Shown in pieces: positions 23,100 through 36,536 of a stretch of DNA of 64,000 bases. Numbering within the stretch: position 1 is the first letter of the stretch; every line of letters begins with the position of its first letter. Both the position numbers and the translations under genes were made by a program. Source of the stretch: Coriaria nepalensis (Eukaryota; Streptophyta; Magnoliopsida; Cucurbitales; Coriariaceae). Where the stretch lies: assembly GCA_027186245.1 (NCBI GenBank), contig CP114483.1, positions 13,040,220 through 13,104,219 on the forward strand. The letters run 5' to 3'. Under the pieces are notes generated by a model. It did no database searches, was not told where the DNA came from, and saw only the letters and a program-made list of their open reading frames with translations.

Positions 23100-24777
23100 A
23101 AGAGAACAATGCATTCCTTTAGCCTTAAAAAGCATGTCATTCAGTCTTTTCATGTCATTAAATTGTTAGAAAACACATCGAACCAATTCTATGTTTGCAT
23201 TTAAAACACGACTTTCATGCATAACTTGCAAATGATATTGAAGAAAACTACGCATTTTTTTAGCCTTAAAGTCGTATTCTTGCGTCTCTTTTAGTTATTA
23301 AATCATTCAAAATCACTTCATACGAAATTCGCACTTTAAACATGACTTTCGTGCATAACTTGCCGTTGATCGATTCAAGGCAACAACGCATTTGTTTAGC
23401 CTTAAAATCATGTCATTGAGTCTCTTGTAGTCATGAAATCATTCCAATTAATCCGAACGAATTCAATTTTCGCCCTTCAAACATGATTTTCTTACATAAC
23501 TTGCAATTAATCTATTGAAGACAACAATGCATTTCTTTAGCCTTAAAAAGCATGTCATTCAGTCTTTTCATGTCATTAAATTGTTAGAAAGCACGTCGAA
23601 CCAATTCAATGTTTGCATTTAAAACACGACTTTCATGCATAACTTGCAAATTAACTATTGAAGAAAACTATGCATTTTTTTAGCCTTAAAGTCGTATTGT
23701 TGCGTCTCTTTTGGTCATTAAATCATTCGAAATCACTTCGTACGAAATTCGCAGTTTAAACATGACTTTCGTGCATAAGTTGCCGTTGATCGATTCAAGG
23801 CAACAACGCATTTGTTTAGCCTTAAAATCATGTCATGGAGTCTCTTGTAGTCATGAAATCATTCTAATTAATCCGAACGAATTCTATTTTCGCCCTTCAA
23901 ACATGATTTTCTTACATAACTTGCAATTAATCTATTGAAGACAACAATGCATTCCTTTAGCCTTAAAAAGCATGTCATTCAGTCTTTTCATGTCATTAAA
24001 TTGTTTGAAAGCACGTCGAACAAATTCTATGTTTGCATTTAAAACCCGACTTTCATGCATAACTTGCAAATGATATATTGAAGAAAACTATGCATTTTTT
24101 TATCCTTAAAGTCGTATTATTGCGTCCCTTTTAGTCATTAAATCATTCAATATCACTTCGTACAAAATTCACAGTTTAAACATGACTTTCGTGCACAACT
24201 TGCCGTTGATCGATTCAAGGCAACAACGCATTTGTTTAGCCTTAAAATCATGTCATTGAGTCTCTTGTAGTCATGAAATCATTCTAATTAATCCGAACGA
24301 ATTCTATTTTCGCCCTTCAAACATGATTTTCTTACATAACTTGCAATTAATCTATTGAAGACAACAATGCATTCCTTTAGCCTTAAAAAGCATGTCATTC
24401 AGTCTTTTCATGTCATTAAATTATTAGAAAGCACGTCAAACCAATTCTATGTTTGCATTTAAAACCTGACTTTCATGCATAACTTGCAAATGATCTATTG
24501 AAGAAAACTATGTATTTTTTTAGGCTTAAAGTCGTATTATTGCGTCTCTTTTGGTCATTAAATCATTCAAAATCACTTCGTACGAAATTCGCAGTTTAAA
24601 CATGACTTTCGTGCATAACTTGTCGTTGATCGATTCAAGGCAACAATGCATTTGTTTCGCCTTAAAATCATGTCATTGACTCTCTTGTAGTCATGAAATC
24701 ATTCTAATTAATCCGAATGAATTCTATTTTCGCCCTTCAAACATGATTTTCTTACATAACTTGCAATTAATCTATTG
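23100..24777 (+). repeat. Second X-Y-Z-W (1678 bp)
   Basis: Monomers at 23100, 23518, 23938 and 24358 repeat X, Y, Z and W, including the same 2-bp deletion in X. The second Y-Z pair that follows W in the first copy is missing here. A small change is TACAAAATTC in Z near 24162, where the first copy has TACGAAATTC. Confidence 0.87.
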
Positions 24778-27700
24778 AAGACAACAATGCATTCCTTTAG
24801 CCTTAAAAAGCATGTCATTCAGTCTTTTCATGTCATTAAATTGTTAGAAAGCACGTCGAACCAATTCTATGTTTGCATTTAAAACCCGACTTTCATGCAT
24901 AACTTGCAAATGATATATTGAAGAAAAGTATGCATTTTTTTATCCTTCAAGTCGTATTCTTGCGTCTCTTTTAGCCATTAAATCATTCAATATCACTTCG
25001 TACGAAATTCGCAATTTAAACATGACTTTCGTGCATAACTTGCCGTTGATCGATTCAAGGCAACAACGCATTTGTTTAGCCTTAAAATCATGTCATTGAG
25101 TCTCTCGTAGTCATGAAATCATTTTTATTAATCCGAACGAATTCTATTTTCGCCCTTCAAACATGATTTTCTTACATAACTTGCAATTAATCTATTGAAG
25201 ACAACAATGCATTCCTTTAGCCTTAAAAAGCAAGTCATTCAGTCTTTACATCTCATTAAATTGTTTGAAAGCACGTCGAACAAATTCTATGTTTGCATTT
25301 AAAACCCGACTTTCATTCATAACTTGCAAATGATATATTGAAGAAAACTATGCATTTTTTTATCCTTAAATTCGTATTATTGCGTCTCTTTTAGTCATTA
25401 AATCATTCAATATCACTTCGTACGAAATTCACAGTTTAAACATGACTTTCGTGCATAACTTGCCGTTGATCGATTCAAGGCAACAACGCATTTGTTTAGC
25501 CTTAAAATCATGTCATTGAGTCTCTTGTAGTCATGAAATCATTTTTATTAATCCGAACGAATTCTATTTTTGCCCTTCAAACATGATTTTCTTACATAAC
25601 TTGCAATTAATCTATTGAAGACAACAATGCATTCCTTTAGCCTTAAAAAGCATGTCATTCAGTCTTTTCATGTCATTAAAGTGTTAGAAAGCACGTCGAA
25701 CCAATTCTATATTTGCATTTAAAACACGACTTTCATGCATAACTTGCAAATGATCTATTGAAGAAACCTATGCATTTTTTTAGCCTTAAAGTCGTATTCT
25801 TGCGTCTCTTTTAGTCATTAAATCATTCAATATCACTTCATACGAAATTCGCAGTTTAAACATGACTTTTGTGCATAACTTGTCGTTGATCGATTCAAGG
25901 CAACAACGCATTTGTTTAGCCTTAAAATCATGTCATTGAGTCTCTTGTAGTCATGAAATCATTTTTATTAATCCGAACGAATTCTATTTTTGCCCTTCAA
26001 ACATGATTTTCTTACATAACTTGCAATTAATCTATTGAAGACAACAATGCATTCCTTTAGCCTTAAAAAGCATGTCATTCAGTCTTTTCATGTCATTAAA
26101 TTGTTAGAAAGCACGTCGAACCAATTCTATGTTTGCATTTAAAACACGACTTTCATGCATAACTTGCAAATGATCTATTGAAGAAAACTATGCATTTTTT
26201 TAGCCTTAAAGTCGAATTCTTGCGTCTCTTTTAGTCATTAAATCATTCAATATCACTTCGTACGAAATTCGTAGTTTAAACATGACTTTCGTGCATAACT
26301 TGCCGTTGATCGATTCAAGGCAACAACGCATTTGTTTAGCGTTAAAATCATGTCATTGAGTCTCCTGTAGTCATGAAATCATTTTTATTAATCCGAACGA
26401 ATTCTATTTTCGCCCTTCAAACATGATTTTCTTACATAACTTGCAATTAATCTATTGAAGACAACAATGCATTCCTTTAGCCTTAAAAAGCATGTCATTC
26501 AGTCTTTTCATGTCATTAAAGTGTTTGAAAGCACGTCGAACCAATTCTATGTTTGCATTTAAAACATGACTTTCAGGCATAACTTGCAAATGATCTATTG
26601 AAGAAAACTATGCATTTTTTTAGCCTTAAAGTCGTATTCTTGCGTCTCTTTTAGTCATTAAATCATTCAATATCACTTCGTACAAAATTCGCAGTTTAAA
26701 CATGACTTTCGTGCATAACTTGCCGTTGATCGATTCAAGGCAACAACGCATTTGTTTAGCCTTAAAATCATGTCATTGAGTCTCTTGTAATCATGAAATC
26801 ATTCTAATTAATCCGAACGAATTCGATTTTCGCCCTTCAAACATGATTTTCTTACATAACTTGCAATTAATCTTTTGAAGACAACAATGCATTCCTTTAG
26901 CCTTAAAAAGCATGTCATTCAGTCTTTTCATGTCATTAAATTGTTTGAAAGCACGTCGAACCAATTCTATGTTTGCATTTAAAACACGACTTTCATGCAT
27001 AACTTGCAAATGATCTATTGAAGAAAATTATGCATTTTTTTAGCCCTAAAGTCCTATTCTTGCGTCTCTTTTAGTCATTAAATCATTCAAAATCACTTCA
27101 TACGAAATTTGCACTTTAAACATGACTTTCGTGCATAACTTGCCGTTGATCGATTCAAGGCAACAATGCATTTGTTTAGCCTTAAAATCATGTCATTGAG
27201 TCTCCTGTAGTCATGAAATCATTCTAATTAATCCGAACGAATTCTATTTTCGCCCTTCAAACATGATTTTCTTACATAACTTGCAATTAATCTATTGAAG
27301 ACAACAATGCATTCCTTTAGCCTTAAAAAGCATGTCATTCAGTCTTTTCATGTCATTAAATTGTTAGAAAGCACGTCGAACCAATTCTATGATTGCATTT
27401 AAAACACGACTTTCATGCATAACTTGCAAATGATCTATTGAAGAAAACTATGCATTTTTTTAGCCTTGAAGTCGTATTATTGCGTCTCTTTTGGTCATTA
27501 AATCATTCAAAATCACTTCATACGAAATTCGCAGTTTAAACATGACTTTCGTGCATAACTTGTCGTTGATCGATTCAAGGCAACAACGCATTTGTTTCGC
27601 CTTAAAATCATGTCATTGAGTCTCTTGTAGTCATGAAATCATTCTAATTAATCCGAACGAATTCTATTTTCGCCCTTCAAACATGATTTTCTTACATAAC

Positions 27701-29817
27701 TTGCAATTAATCTATTGAAGACAACAATGCATTCCTTTAGCCTTAAAAAGCATGTCATTCAGTCTTTTCATGTCATTAAATTGTTTGACAGCACGTCGAA
27801 CCAATTCTATGTTTGCATTTAAAACATGACTTTCATGCATAACTTGCAAATGATCTATTGAAGAAAACTATGCATTTTTTTAGCCTTAAAGTCGTATTAT
27901 TGCGTCTCTTTTAGTCATTAAATCATTCAATATCACTTCGTACGAAATTCGCAGTTTAAACATGACTTTCGTGCATAACTTGCCATTGATCGATTCAAGG
28001 CAACAACGCATTTGTTTAGCCTTAAAATCATGTCATTGAGTCTCCTGTAGTCATGAAATCATTTTAATTAATCCGAACGAATTCTATTTTCGCCCTTCAA
28101 ACATGATTTTCTTACATAACTTGCAATTAATCTATTGAGGACAACAATGCATTCCTTTAACCTTAAAAAGCATGTCATTCAGTCTTTTCATGTCATTAAA
28201 TTGTTTGAAAGCACGTCGAACCAATTCTATGTTTGCATTTAAAACACGACTTTCATGCATAACTTGCAAAAGATCTATTGAAGAAAACTATGCATTTTTT
28301 TAGCCTTAAAGTCGTATTCTTGCGTCTCTTTTAGTCATTAAATCATTCAAAATCACTTCATACGAAATTCACAGTTTAAACATGACTTTCGTGCATAACT
28401 TGCCGTTGATCGATTCAAGGCCACAACGCATTTGTTTAGCCTTAAAATAATGTCATTGAGTCTCTTGTAGTCATGAAATCATTTTAATTAATCCGAACGA
28501 ATTATATTTTCGCCCTTCAAACATGATTTGTTTACATAACTTGCAATTAATCTATTGAGGACAACAATGCATTCCTTTAGCCTTAAAAAGCATGTCATTC
28601 AGTCTTTTCATGTCATTAAATTGTTAGAAAGCACGTCGAACCAATTCTATGTTTGCATTTAAAACACGACTTTCATGCATAACTTGCAAATGATCTATTG
28701 AAGAAAACTATGCATTTTTTTAGCCTTAAAGTCGTATTATTGCGTCTCTTTTAGTCATTAAATCATTCAATATCACTTCGTACGAAATTCACAGTTTAAA
28801 AATGACTTTCGTGCATAACTTGCCGTTGATCGATTCAAGGCAACAACGCATTTGTTTAGCCTTAAAATCATGTCATTGAGTCTCTTGTAGTCATGAAATC
28901 ATTCTAATTAATCCGAACGAATTATATTTTCGCCCTTCAAACATGATTTGTTTACATAACTTGCAATTAATCTATTGAAGACAACAATGCATTCCTTTAG
29001 CCTTAAAAAGCATGTCATTCAGTCTTTTCATGTCATTAAATTGTTAGAAAGCACGTCGAACCAATTCTATGTTTGCATTTAAAACACGACTTTCATGCAT
29101 AACTTGCAAATGATCTATTGAAGAAAACTATGCATTTTTTTAGCCTTAAAGTCGTATTATTGCGTCTCTTTTAGTCATTAAATCATTCAATATCACTTCG
29201 TACGAAATTCGCAGTTTAAACATTACTTTCGTGCATAACTTGCCGTTGATCGATTCAAGGCAACAACGCATTTGTTTAGCCTTAAAATCATGTCATTGAG
29301 TCTCTTGTAATCATGAAATCATTTTAATTAATCCGAACGAAATCTATTTTCGCCCTTCAAACATGATTTTCTTACATAACTTGCAATTAATCTATTGAAG
29401 ACAACAATGCATTCCTTTAGCCTTGAAAAGCATGTCATTCAGTCTTTTCATGTCATTAAATTGTTTGAAAGCACGTCGAACCAATTCTATGTTTGCATTT
29501 AAAACACGACTTTCATGCATAACTTGCAAATGATCTATTGAAGAAAACTATGCATTTTTTTAGCCTTAAAGTCGTATTCTTGCGTCTCTTTTAGTCATTA
29601 AATCATTCAATATCACTTCGTACGAAATTCGCAGTTTAAACATTACTTTCGTGCATAACTTGCCGTTGATCGATTCAAGGCAACAACGCATTTGTTTAGC
29701 CTTAAAATCATGTCATTGAGTCTCTTGTAATCATGAAATCATTTTAATTAATCCGAACGAAATCTATTTTCGCCCTTCAAACATGATTTTCTTACATAAC
29801 TTGCAATTAATCTATTG
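24778..29817 (+). repeat. Diverged monomers to the right of the XYZW block
   Basis: Twelve monomers at 24778 + 420n. The first two match those at 18482 and 18902: both pairs share TTTTAGCCATT with GCAATTTAAAC, then AAGCAAGTC with TACATCTCATT. The offset is 15 monomers less 4 bp. The last four (28138 to 29398) share AATTATATTTTCG with GATTTGTTTAC, or AAACATTAC, with the monomers at 19322 to 20162. The stretch is all satellite. Confidence 0.85.
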
Positions 29818-31076
29818 AAGAGAACAATGCATTCCTTTAGCCTTAAAAAGCATGTCATTCAGTCTTTTCATGTCATTAAATTGTTGGAAAGCACATCGAA
29901 CCAATTCTATGTTTGCATTTAAAACACGACTTTCATGCATAACTTGCAAATGATATTGAAGAAAACTACGCATTTTTTTTAGCCTTAAAGTCGTATTCTT
30001 GCGTCTCTTTTAGTTATTAAATCATTCAAAATCACTTTATACGAAATTCGCACTTTAAACATGACTTTCGTGCATAACTTGCCGTTGATCGATTCAAGGC
30101 AACAACGCATTTGTTTAGCCTTAAAATCATGTCATTGAGTCTCTTGTAGTCATGAAATCATTCTAATTAATCCGAACGAATTCAATTTTCGCCCTTCAAA
30201 CATGATTTTCTTACATAACTTGCAATTAATCTATTGAAGACAACAATGCATTTCTTTAGCCTTAAAAAGCATGTCATTCAGTCTTTTCATGTCATTAAAT
30301 TGTTAGAAAGCACGTCGAACCAATTCTATGTTTGCATTTAAAACACGACTTTCATGCATAACTTGCAAATTAACTATTGAAGAAAACTATGCATTTTTTT
30401 AGCCTTAAAGTCGTATTGTTGCGTCTCTTTTGGTCATTAAATCATTCGAAATCACTTCGTACGAAATTCGCAGTTTAAACATGACTTTCGTGCATAAGTT
30501 GCCGTTGATCGATTCAAGGCAACAACGCATTTGTTTAGCCTTAAAATCATGTCATTGAGTCTCTTGTAGTCATGAAATCATTCTAATTAATCCGAACGAA
30601 TTCTATTTTCGCCCTTCAAACATGATTTTCTTACATAACTTGCAATTAATCTATTGAAGACAACAATGCATTCCTTTAGCCTTAAAAAGCATGTCATTCA
30701 GTCTTTTCATGTCATTAAATTGTTTGAAAGCACGTCGAACAAATTCTATGTTTGCATTTAAAACCCGACTTTCATGCATAACTTGCAAATGATATATTGA
30801 AGAAAACTATGCATTTTTTTATCCTTAAAGTCGTATTATTGCGTCCCTTGTAGTCATTAAATCATTCAATATCACTTCGTACGAAATTCACAGTTTAAAC
30901 ATGACTTTCGTGCATAACTTGCCGTTGATCGATTCAAGGCAACAACGCATTTGTTTAGCCTTAAAATCATGTCATTGAGTCTCTTGTAGTCATGAAATCA
31001 TTCTAATTAATCCGAACGAATTCTATTTTCGCCCTTCAAACAAGATTTTCTTACATAACTTGCAATTAATCTATTG
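28978..31076 (+). repeat. Right copy of the 9.24-kb-offset segmental duplication
   Basis: This copy pairs with 19742-21839. X here has TTGTTGGAAAG where the left copy has TTGTTAGAAAG, and an eighth T at 29973-29980. Y here has GTCATTGAGTC, the usual form, where the left Y copies have GTCATGGAGTC. Z here has GCGTCCCTTG. These differences suggest this copy separated before the left XYZ units multiplied. Confidence 0.78.
29973..29980 (+). other. Run of eight T in subunit B (seven elsewhere)
   Basis: This X-type monomer has GCAT followed by seven more T, one T longer than the usual run, next to the 2-bp deletion. The combined shift is -1. Run-length change by slippage, or a sequencing error in a homopolymer, could explain it. 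Confidence 0.7.
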
Positions 31077-32756
31077 AAGACAACAATGCATTCCTTTAGC
31101 CTTAAAAAGCATGTCATTCAGTCTTTTCATGTCATTAAATTGTTTGAAAGCACGTCGAACAAATTCTATGTTTGCATTTAAAACCCGACTTTCATGCATA
31201 ACTTGCAAATGATATATTGAAGAAAACAATGCGTTTTTTTATCCTTAAAGTCGTATTCTTGCGTCTCTTTTAGTCATTAAATCATTCTATGTCACTTCGT
31301 ACGAAATTCGCACTTTAAACATGACTTTCGTGCATAACTTGCCGTTGATCGATTCAAGGCAACAACGCATTTGTTTAGCCTTAAAATCATGTCATTGAGT
31401 CTCTTGTAGTCATGAAATCATTCTAATTAATCCGAATGAATTCAATTTTCGCCCTTCAAACATGATTTTCTTACATAACTTGCAATTAATCTATTGAAGA
31501 TAACAATGCATTCCTTTAGCCTTAAAAAGCATGTCATTCAGTCTTTTCATGTCATTAAATTGTTAGAAAGCACGTCGAACCAATTCTATGTATGCATTTA
31601 AAACACGACTTTCATGCATAACTTGCAAATGATCTATTGAAGAAAACTATGCATTTTTTTAGCCTTAAAGTCGTATTCTTGCGTCTCTTTTAGTCATTAA
31701 ATCATTCAATATCACTTCGTACGAAATTCGCAGTTTAAACATGACTTTCGTGCATAACTTGCCGTTGATCGATTCAAGGCAACAACGCATTTGTTTAGCC
31801 TTAAAATCATGTCATTGAGTCTCTTGTAGTCATGAAATCATTTTTATTAATCCGAACGAATTCTATTTTCGCCCTTCAAACATGATTTTCTTACATAACT
31901 TGCAATTAATCTATTGAAGACAACAATGCACTCCTTTAGCCTTAAAAAGCATGTCATTCAGTCTTTTCATGTCATTAAAGTGTTTGAAAGCACGTCGAAC
32001 CAATTCTATGTTTGCATTTAAAACACGACTTTCATGCATAACTTGCAAATGATCTATTGAAGAAAACTAGTAATTTTTTTAGCCTTAAAGTCGTATTCTT
32101 GCGTCTCTTTTAGTCATTAAATCATTCAATACCACTTCGTACGAAATTCGCAGTTTAAACATGACTTTCGTGCATAACTTGCCGTTGATCGATTCAAGGC
32201 AACAACGCATTTGTTTAGCCTTAAAATCATGTCATTGAGTCTCTTGTAATCATGAAATCATTTTAATTAATCCGACCGAAATCTATTTTCGCCCTTCAAA
32301 CATGATTTTCTTACATAACTTGCAATTAATCTATTGAAGACAACAATGCATTCCTTTAGCCTTAAAAAGCATGTCATTCAGTCTTTTCATGTCATTAAAT
32401 TGTTTGAAAGCACGTCGAACCAATTCTATGTTTGCATTTAAAACACGACTTTCATGCATAACTTGCAAATGATCTATTGAAGAAAACTATGCATTTTTTT
32501 AGCCTTAAAGTCGTATTCTTGCGTCTCTTTTAGTCATTAAATCATTCAAAATCACTTCATACGAAATTCGCACTTTAAACATGACTTTCGTGCATAACTT
32601 GCCGTTGATCGATTCAAGGCAACAACGCATTTGTTTAGCCTTAAAATCATGTCATTGAGTCTCTTGTAGTCATGAAATCATTCTAATTAATCCGAACGAA
32701 TTCAATTTTCGCCCTTCAAACATGATTTTCTTACATAACTTGCAATTAATCTATTG
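30237..32756 (+). repeat. Hexamer HOR, first copy (2520 bp)
   Basis: Monomers at 30237 (Y type, CAAATTAACTATTG), 30657 (Z type, CCCTTGTAG), 31077 (GCGTTTTTTTATCC with TCTATGTCAC), 31497 (AAGATAACAATGC, CTATGTATGC), 31917 (GCACTCC, ACTAGTAATTTT) and 32337 (TCATACGAAATTCGCAC). All six recur in order from 32757. Confidence 0.9.
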
Positions 32757-35276
32757 AAGACAACAATGCATTTCTTTAGCCTTAAAAAGCATGTCATTCA
32801 GTCTTTTCATGTCATTAAATTGTTAGAAAGCACGTCGAACCAATTCTATGTTTGCATTTAAAACACGACTTTCATGCATAACTTGCAAATTAACTATTGA
32901 AGAAAACTATGCATTTTTTTAGCCTTAAAGTCGTATTGTTGCGTCTCTTTTGGTCATTAAATCATTCGAAATCACTTCGTACGAAATTCGCAGTTTAAAC
33001 ATGACTTTCGTGCATAAGTTGCCGTTGATCGATTCAAGGCAACAACGCATATTTTTAGCCTTAAAATCATGTCATTGAGTCTCTTGTAGTCATGAAATCA
33101 TTCTAATTAATCCGAACGAATTCTATTTTCGCCCTTCAAACATGATTTTCTTACATAACTTGCAATTAATCTATTGAAGACAACAATGCATTCCTTTAGC
33201 CTTAAAAAGCATGTCATTCAGTCTTTTCATGTCATTAAATTGTTTGAAAGCACGTCGAACAAATTCTATGTTTGCATTTAAAACCCGACTTTCATGCATA
33301 ACTTGCAAATGATATATTGAAGAAAACTATGCATTTTTTTATCCTTAAAGTCGTATTATTGCGTCCCTTGTAGTCATTAAATCATTCAATATCACTTCGT
33401 ACGAAATTCACAGTTTAAACATGACTTTCGTGCATAACTTGCCGTTGATCGATTCAAGGCAACAACGCATTTGTTTAGCCTTAAAATCATGTCATTGAGT
33501 CTCTTGTAGTCATGAAATCATTCTAATTAATCCGAACGAATTCTATTTTCGCCCTTCAAACAAGATTTTCTTACATAACTTGCAATTAATCTATTGAAGA
33601 CAACAATGCATTCCTTTAGCCTTAAAAAGCATGTCATTCAGTCTTTTCATGTCATTAAATTGTTTGAAAGCACGTCGAACAAATTCTATGTTTGCATTTA
33701 AAACCCGACTTTCATGCATAACTTGCAAATGATATATTGAAGAAAACTATGCGTTTTTTTATCCTTAAAGTCGTATTCTTGCGTCTCTTTTAGTCATTAA
33801 ATCATTCTATGTCACTTCGTACGAAATTCGCACTTTAAACATGACTTTCGTGCATAACTTGCCGTTGATCGATTCAAGGCAACAACGCATTTGTTTAGCC
33901 TTAAAATCATGTCATTGAGTCTCTTGTAGTCATGAAATCATTCTAATTAATCCGAATGAATTCAATTTTCGCCCTTCAAACATGATTTTCTTACATAACT
34001 TGCAATTAATCTATTGAAGATAACAATGCATTCCTTTAGCCTTAAAAAGCATGTCATTCAGTCTTTTCATGTCATTAAATTGTTAGAAAGCACGTCGAAC
34101 CAATTCTATGTATGCATTTAAAACACGACTTTCATGCATAACTTGCAAATGATCTATTGAAGAAAACTATGCATTTTTTTAGCCTTAAAGTCGTATTCTT
34201 GCGTCTCTTTTAGTCATTAAATCATTCAATATCACTTCGTACGAAATTCGCAGTTTAAACATGACTTTCGTGCATAACTTGCCGTTGATCGATTCAAGGC
34301 AACAACGCATTTGTTTAGCCTTAAAATCATGTCATTGAGTCTCTTGTAGTCATGAAATCATTTTTATTAATCCGAACGAATTCTATTTTCGCCCTTCAAA
34401 CATGATTTTCTTACATAACTTGCAATTAATCTATTGAAGACAACAATGCACTCCTTTAGCCTTAAAAAGCATGTCATTCAGTCTTTTCATGTCATTAAAG
34501 TGTTTGAAAGCACGTCGAACCAATTCTATGTTTGCATTTAAAACACGACTTTCATGCATAACTTGCAAATGATCTATTGAAGAAAACTAGTAATTTTTTT
34601 AGCCTTAAAGTCGTATTCTTGCGTCTCTTTTAGTCATTAAATCATTCAATACCACTTCGTACGAAATTCGCAGTGTAAACATGACTTTCGTGCATAACTT
34701 GCCGTTGATCGATTCAAGGCAACAACGCATTTGTTTAGCCTTAAAATCATGTCATTGAGTCTCTTGTAATCATGAAATCATTTTAATTAATCCGACCGAA
34801 ATCTATTTTCGCCCTTCAAACATGATTTTCTTACATAACTTGCAATTAATCTATTGAAGACAACAATGCATTCCTTTAGCCTTAAAAAGCATGTCATTCA
34901 GTCTTTTCATGTCATTAAATTGTTTGAAAGCACGTCGAACCAATTCTATGTTTGCATTTAAAACACGACTTTCATGCATAACTTGCAAATGATCTATTGA
35001 AGAAAACTATGCATTTTTTTAGCCTTAAAGTCGTATTCTTGCGTCTCTTTTAGTCATTAAATCATTCAAAATCACTTCATACGAAATTCGCACTTTAAAC
35101 ATGACTTTCGTGCATAACTTGCCGTTGATCGATTCAAGGCAACAACGCATTTGTTTAGCCTTAAAATCATGTCATTGAGTCTCTTGTAGTCATGAAATCA
35201 TTCTAATTAATCCGAACGAATTCAATTTTCGCCCTTCAAACATGATTTTCTTACATAACTTGCAATTAATCTATTG
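32757..35276 (+). repeat. Hexamer HOR, second copy (2520 bp)
   Basis: This is a near-exact repeat of 30237-32756. Differences noticed are ACTATGCG for ACAATGCG near 33748, CGCATATTTTT for CGCATTTGTTT near 33048, and CAGTGTAAAC for CAGTTTAAAC near 34672. With so few changes in 2520 bp the duplication must be young. Confidence 0.92.
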
Positions 35277-36536
35277 AAGACAACAATGCATTCCATTAGC
35301 CTTAAAAAGCATGTCATTCAGTCTTTTCATGTCATTAAATTATTAGAAAGCACGGCGAACCAATTCTATGTTTGCATTTAAAACCTGACTTTCATGCATA
35401 ACTTGCAAATGATCTATTGAAGAAAACTATGTATTTTTTTAGCCTTAAAGTCGTATTATTGCGTCTCTTTTGGTCATTAAATCATTCAAAATCACTTCGT
35501 ACGAAATTCGCAGTTTAAACATGACTTTCGTGCATAACTTGTCATTGATCGATTCAAGGCAACAATGCATTTGTTTCGCCTTAAAATCATGTCATTGAGT
35601 CTCTTGTAGTCATGAAATCATTCTAATTAATCCGAACGAATTCAATTTTCGCCCTTCAAACATGATTTTCTTACATAACTTGCAATTAATCTATTGAAGA
35701 CAACAATGCATTCCTTTAGCCTTAAAAAGCATGTCATTCAGTCTTTTCATCTCATTAAATTGTTTGAAAGCACGTCGAACAAATTCTATGTTTGCATTTA
35801 AAACCCGACTTTCATTCATAACTTGCAAATGATATATTGAAGAAAACTATGCATTTTTTTATCCTTAAATTCGTATTATTGCGTCTCTTTTAGTCATTAA
35901 ATCATTCAATATCACTTCGTACGAAATTCACAGTTTAAACATGTCTTTCGTGCATAACTTGCCGTTGATCGATTCAAGGCAACAACGCATTTGTTTAGCC
36001 TTAAAATCATGTCATTGAGTCTCTTGTAGTCATGAAATCATTCTAATTAATCCGAACGAATTCTATTTTCGCCCTCCAAACATGATTTTCTTACATAACT
36101 TGCAATTAATCTATTGAAGACAACAATGCATTCCTTTAGCCTTAAAAAGCATGTCATTCAGTCTTTTCATGTCATTAAATTGTTTGAAAGCACGTCGAAC
36201 AAATTCTATGTTTGCATTTAAAACCCGACTTTCATGCATAACTTGCAAATGATATATTGAAGAAAACTATGCATTTTTTTATCCTTAAAGTCGTATTATT
36301 GCGTCCCTTTTAGTCATTAAATCATTCAATATCACTTCGTACGAAATTCACAGTTTAAACATGACTTTCGTGCATAACTTGCCGTTGATCGATTCAAGGC
36401 AACAACGCATTTGTTTAGCCTTAAAATCATGTCATTGAGTCTCTTGTAATCATGAAATCATTTTAATTAATCCGACCGAAATCTATTTTCGCCCTTCAAA
36501 CATGATTTTCTTACATAACTTGCAATTAATCTATTG
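34857..36536 (+). repeat. Four-monomer block, first copy (1680 bp), ending in a chimeric monomer
   Basis: Monomers at 34857, 35277 (CATTCCATTAGCC, CACGGCGAACC), 35697 (CATCTCATT, TTCATTCATAAC) and 36117. The last begins as a Z monomer (ACCCGAC, GCGTCCCTTT, ATTCACAG) and ends with TAATCATG and CCGACCGAAATC, the ending of the monomer at 34437. This is the joint expected if an unequal exchange went back four monomers. Confidence 0.87.

Noticed and set aside
26791..27009. 72-codon open frame on the - strand
   Set aside because: It also starts at TTG and runs through satellite sequence. It is open because an A-to-T change at 26874 (TCTTTTG for TCTATTG) removes a TAG on the reverse strand. Other monomers have the stop at the same place.
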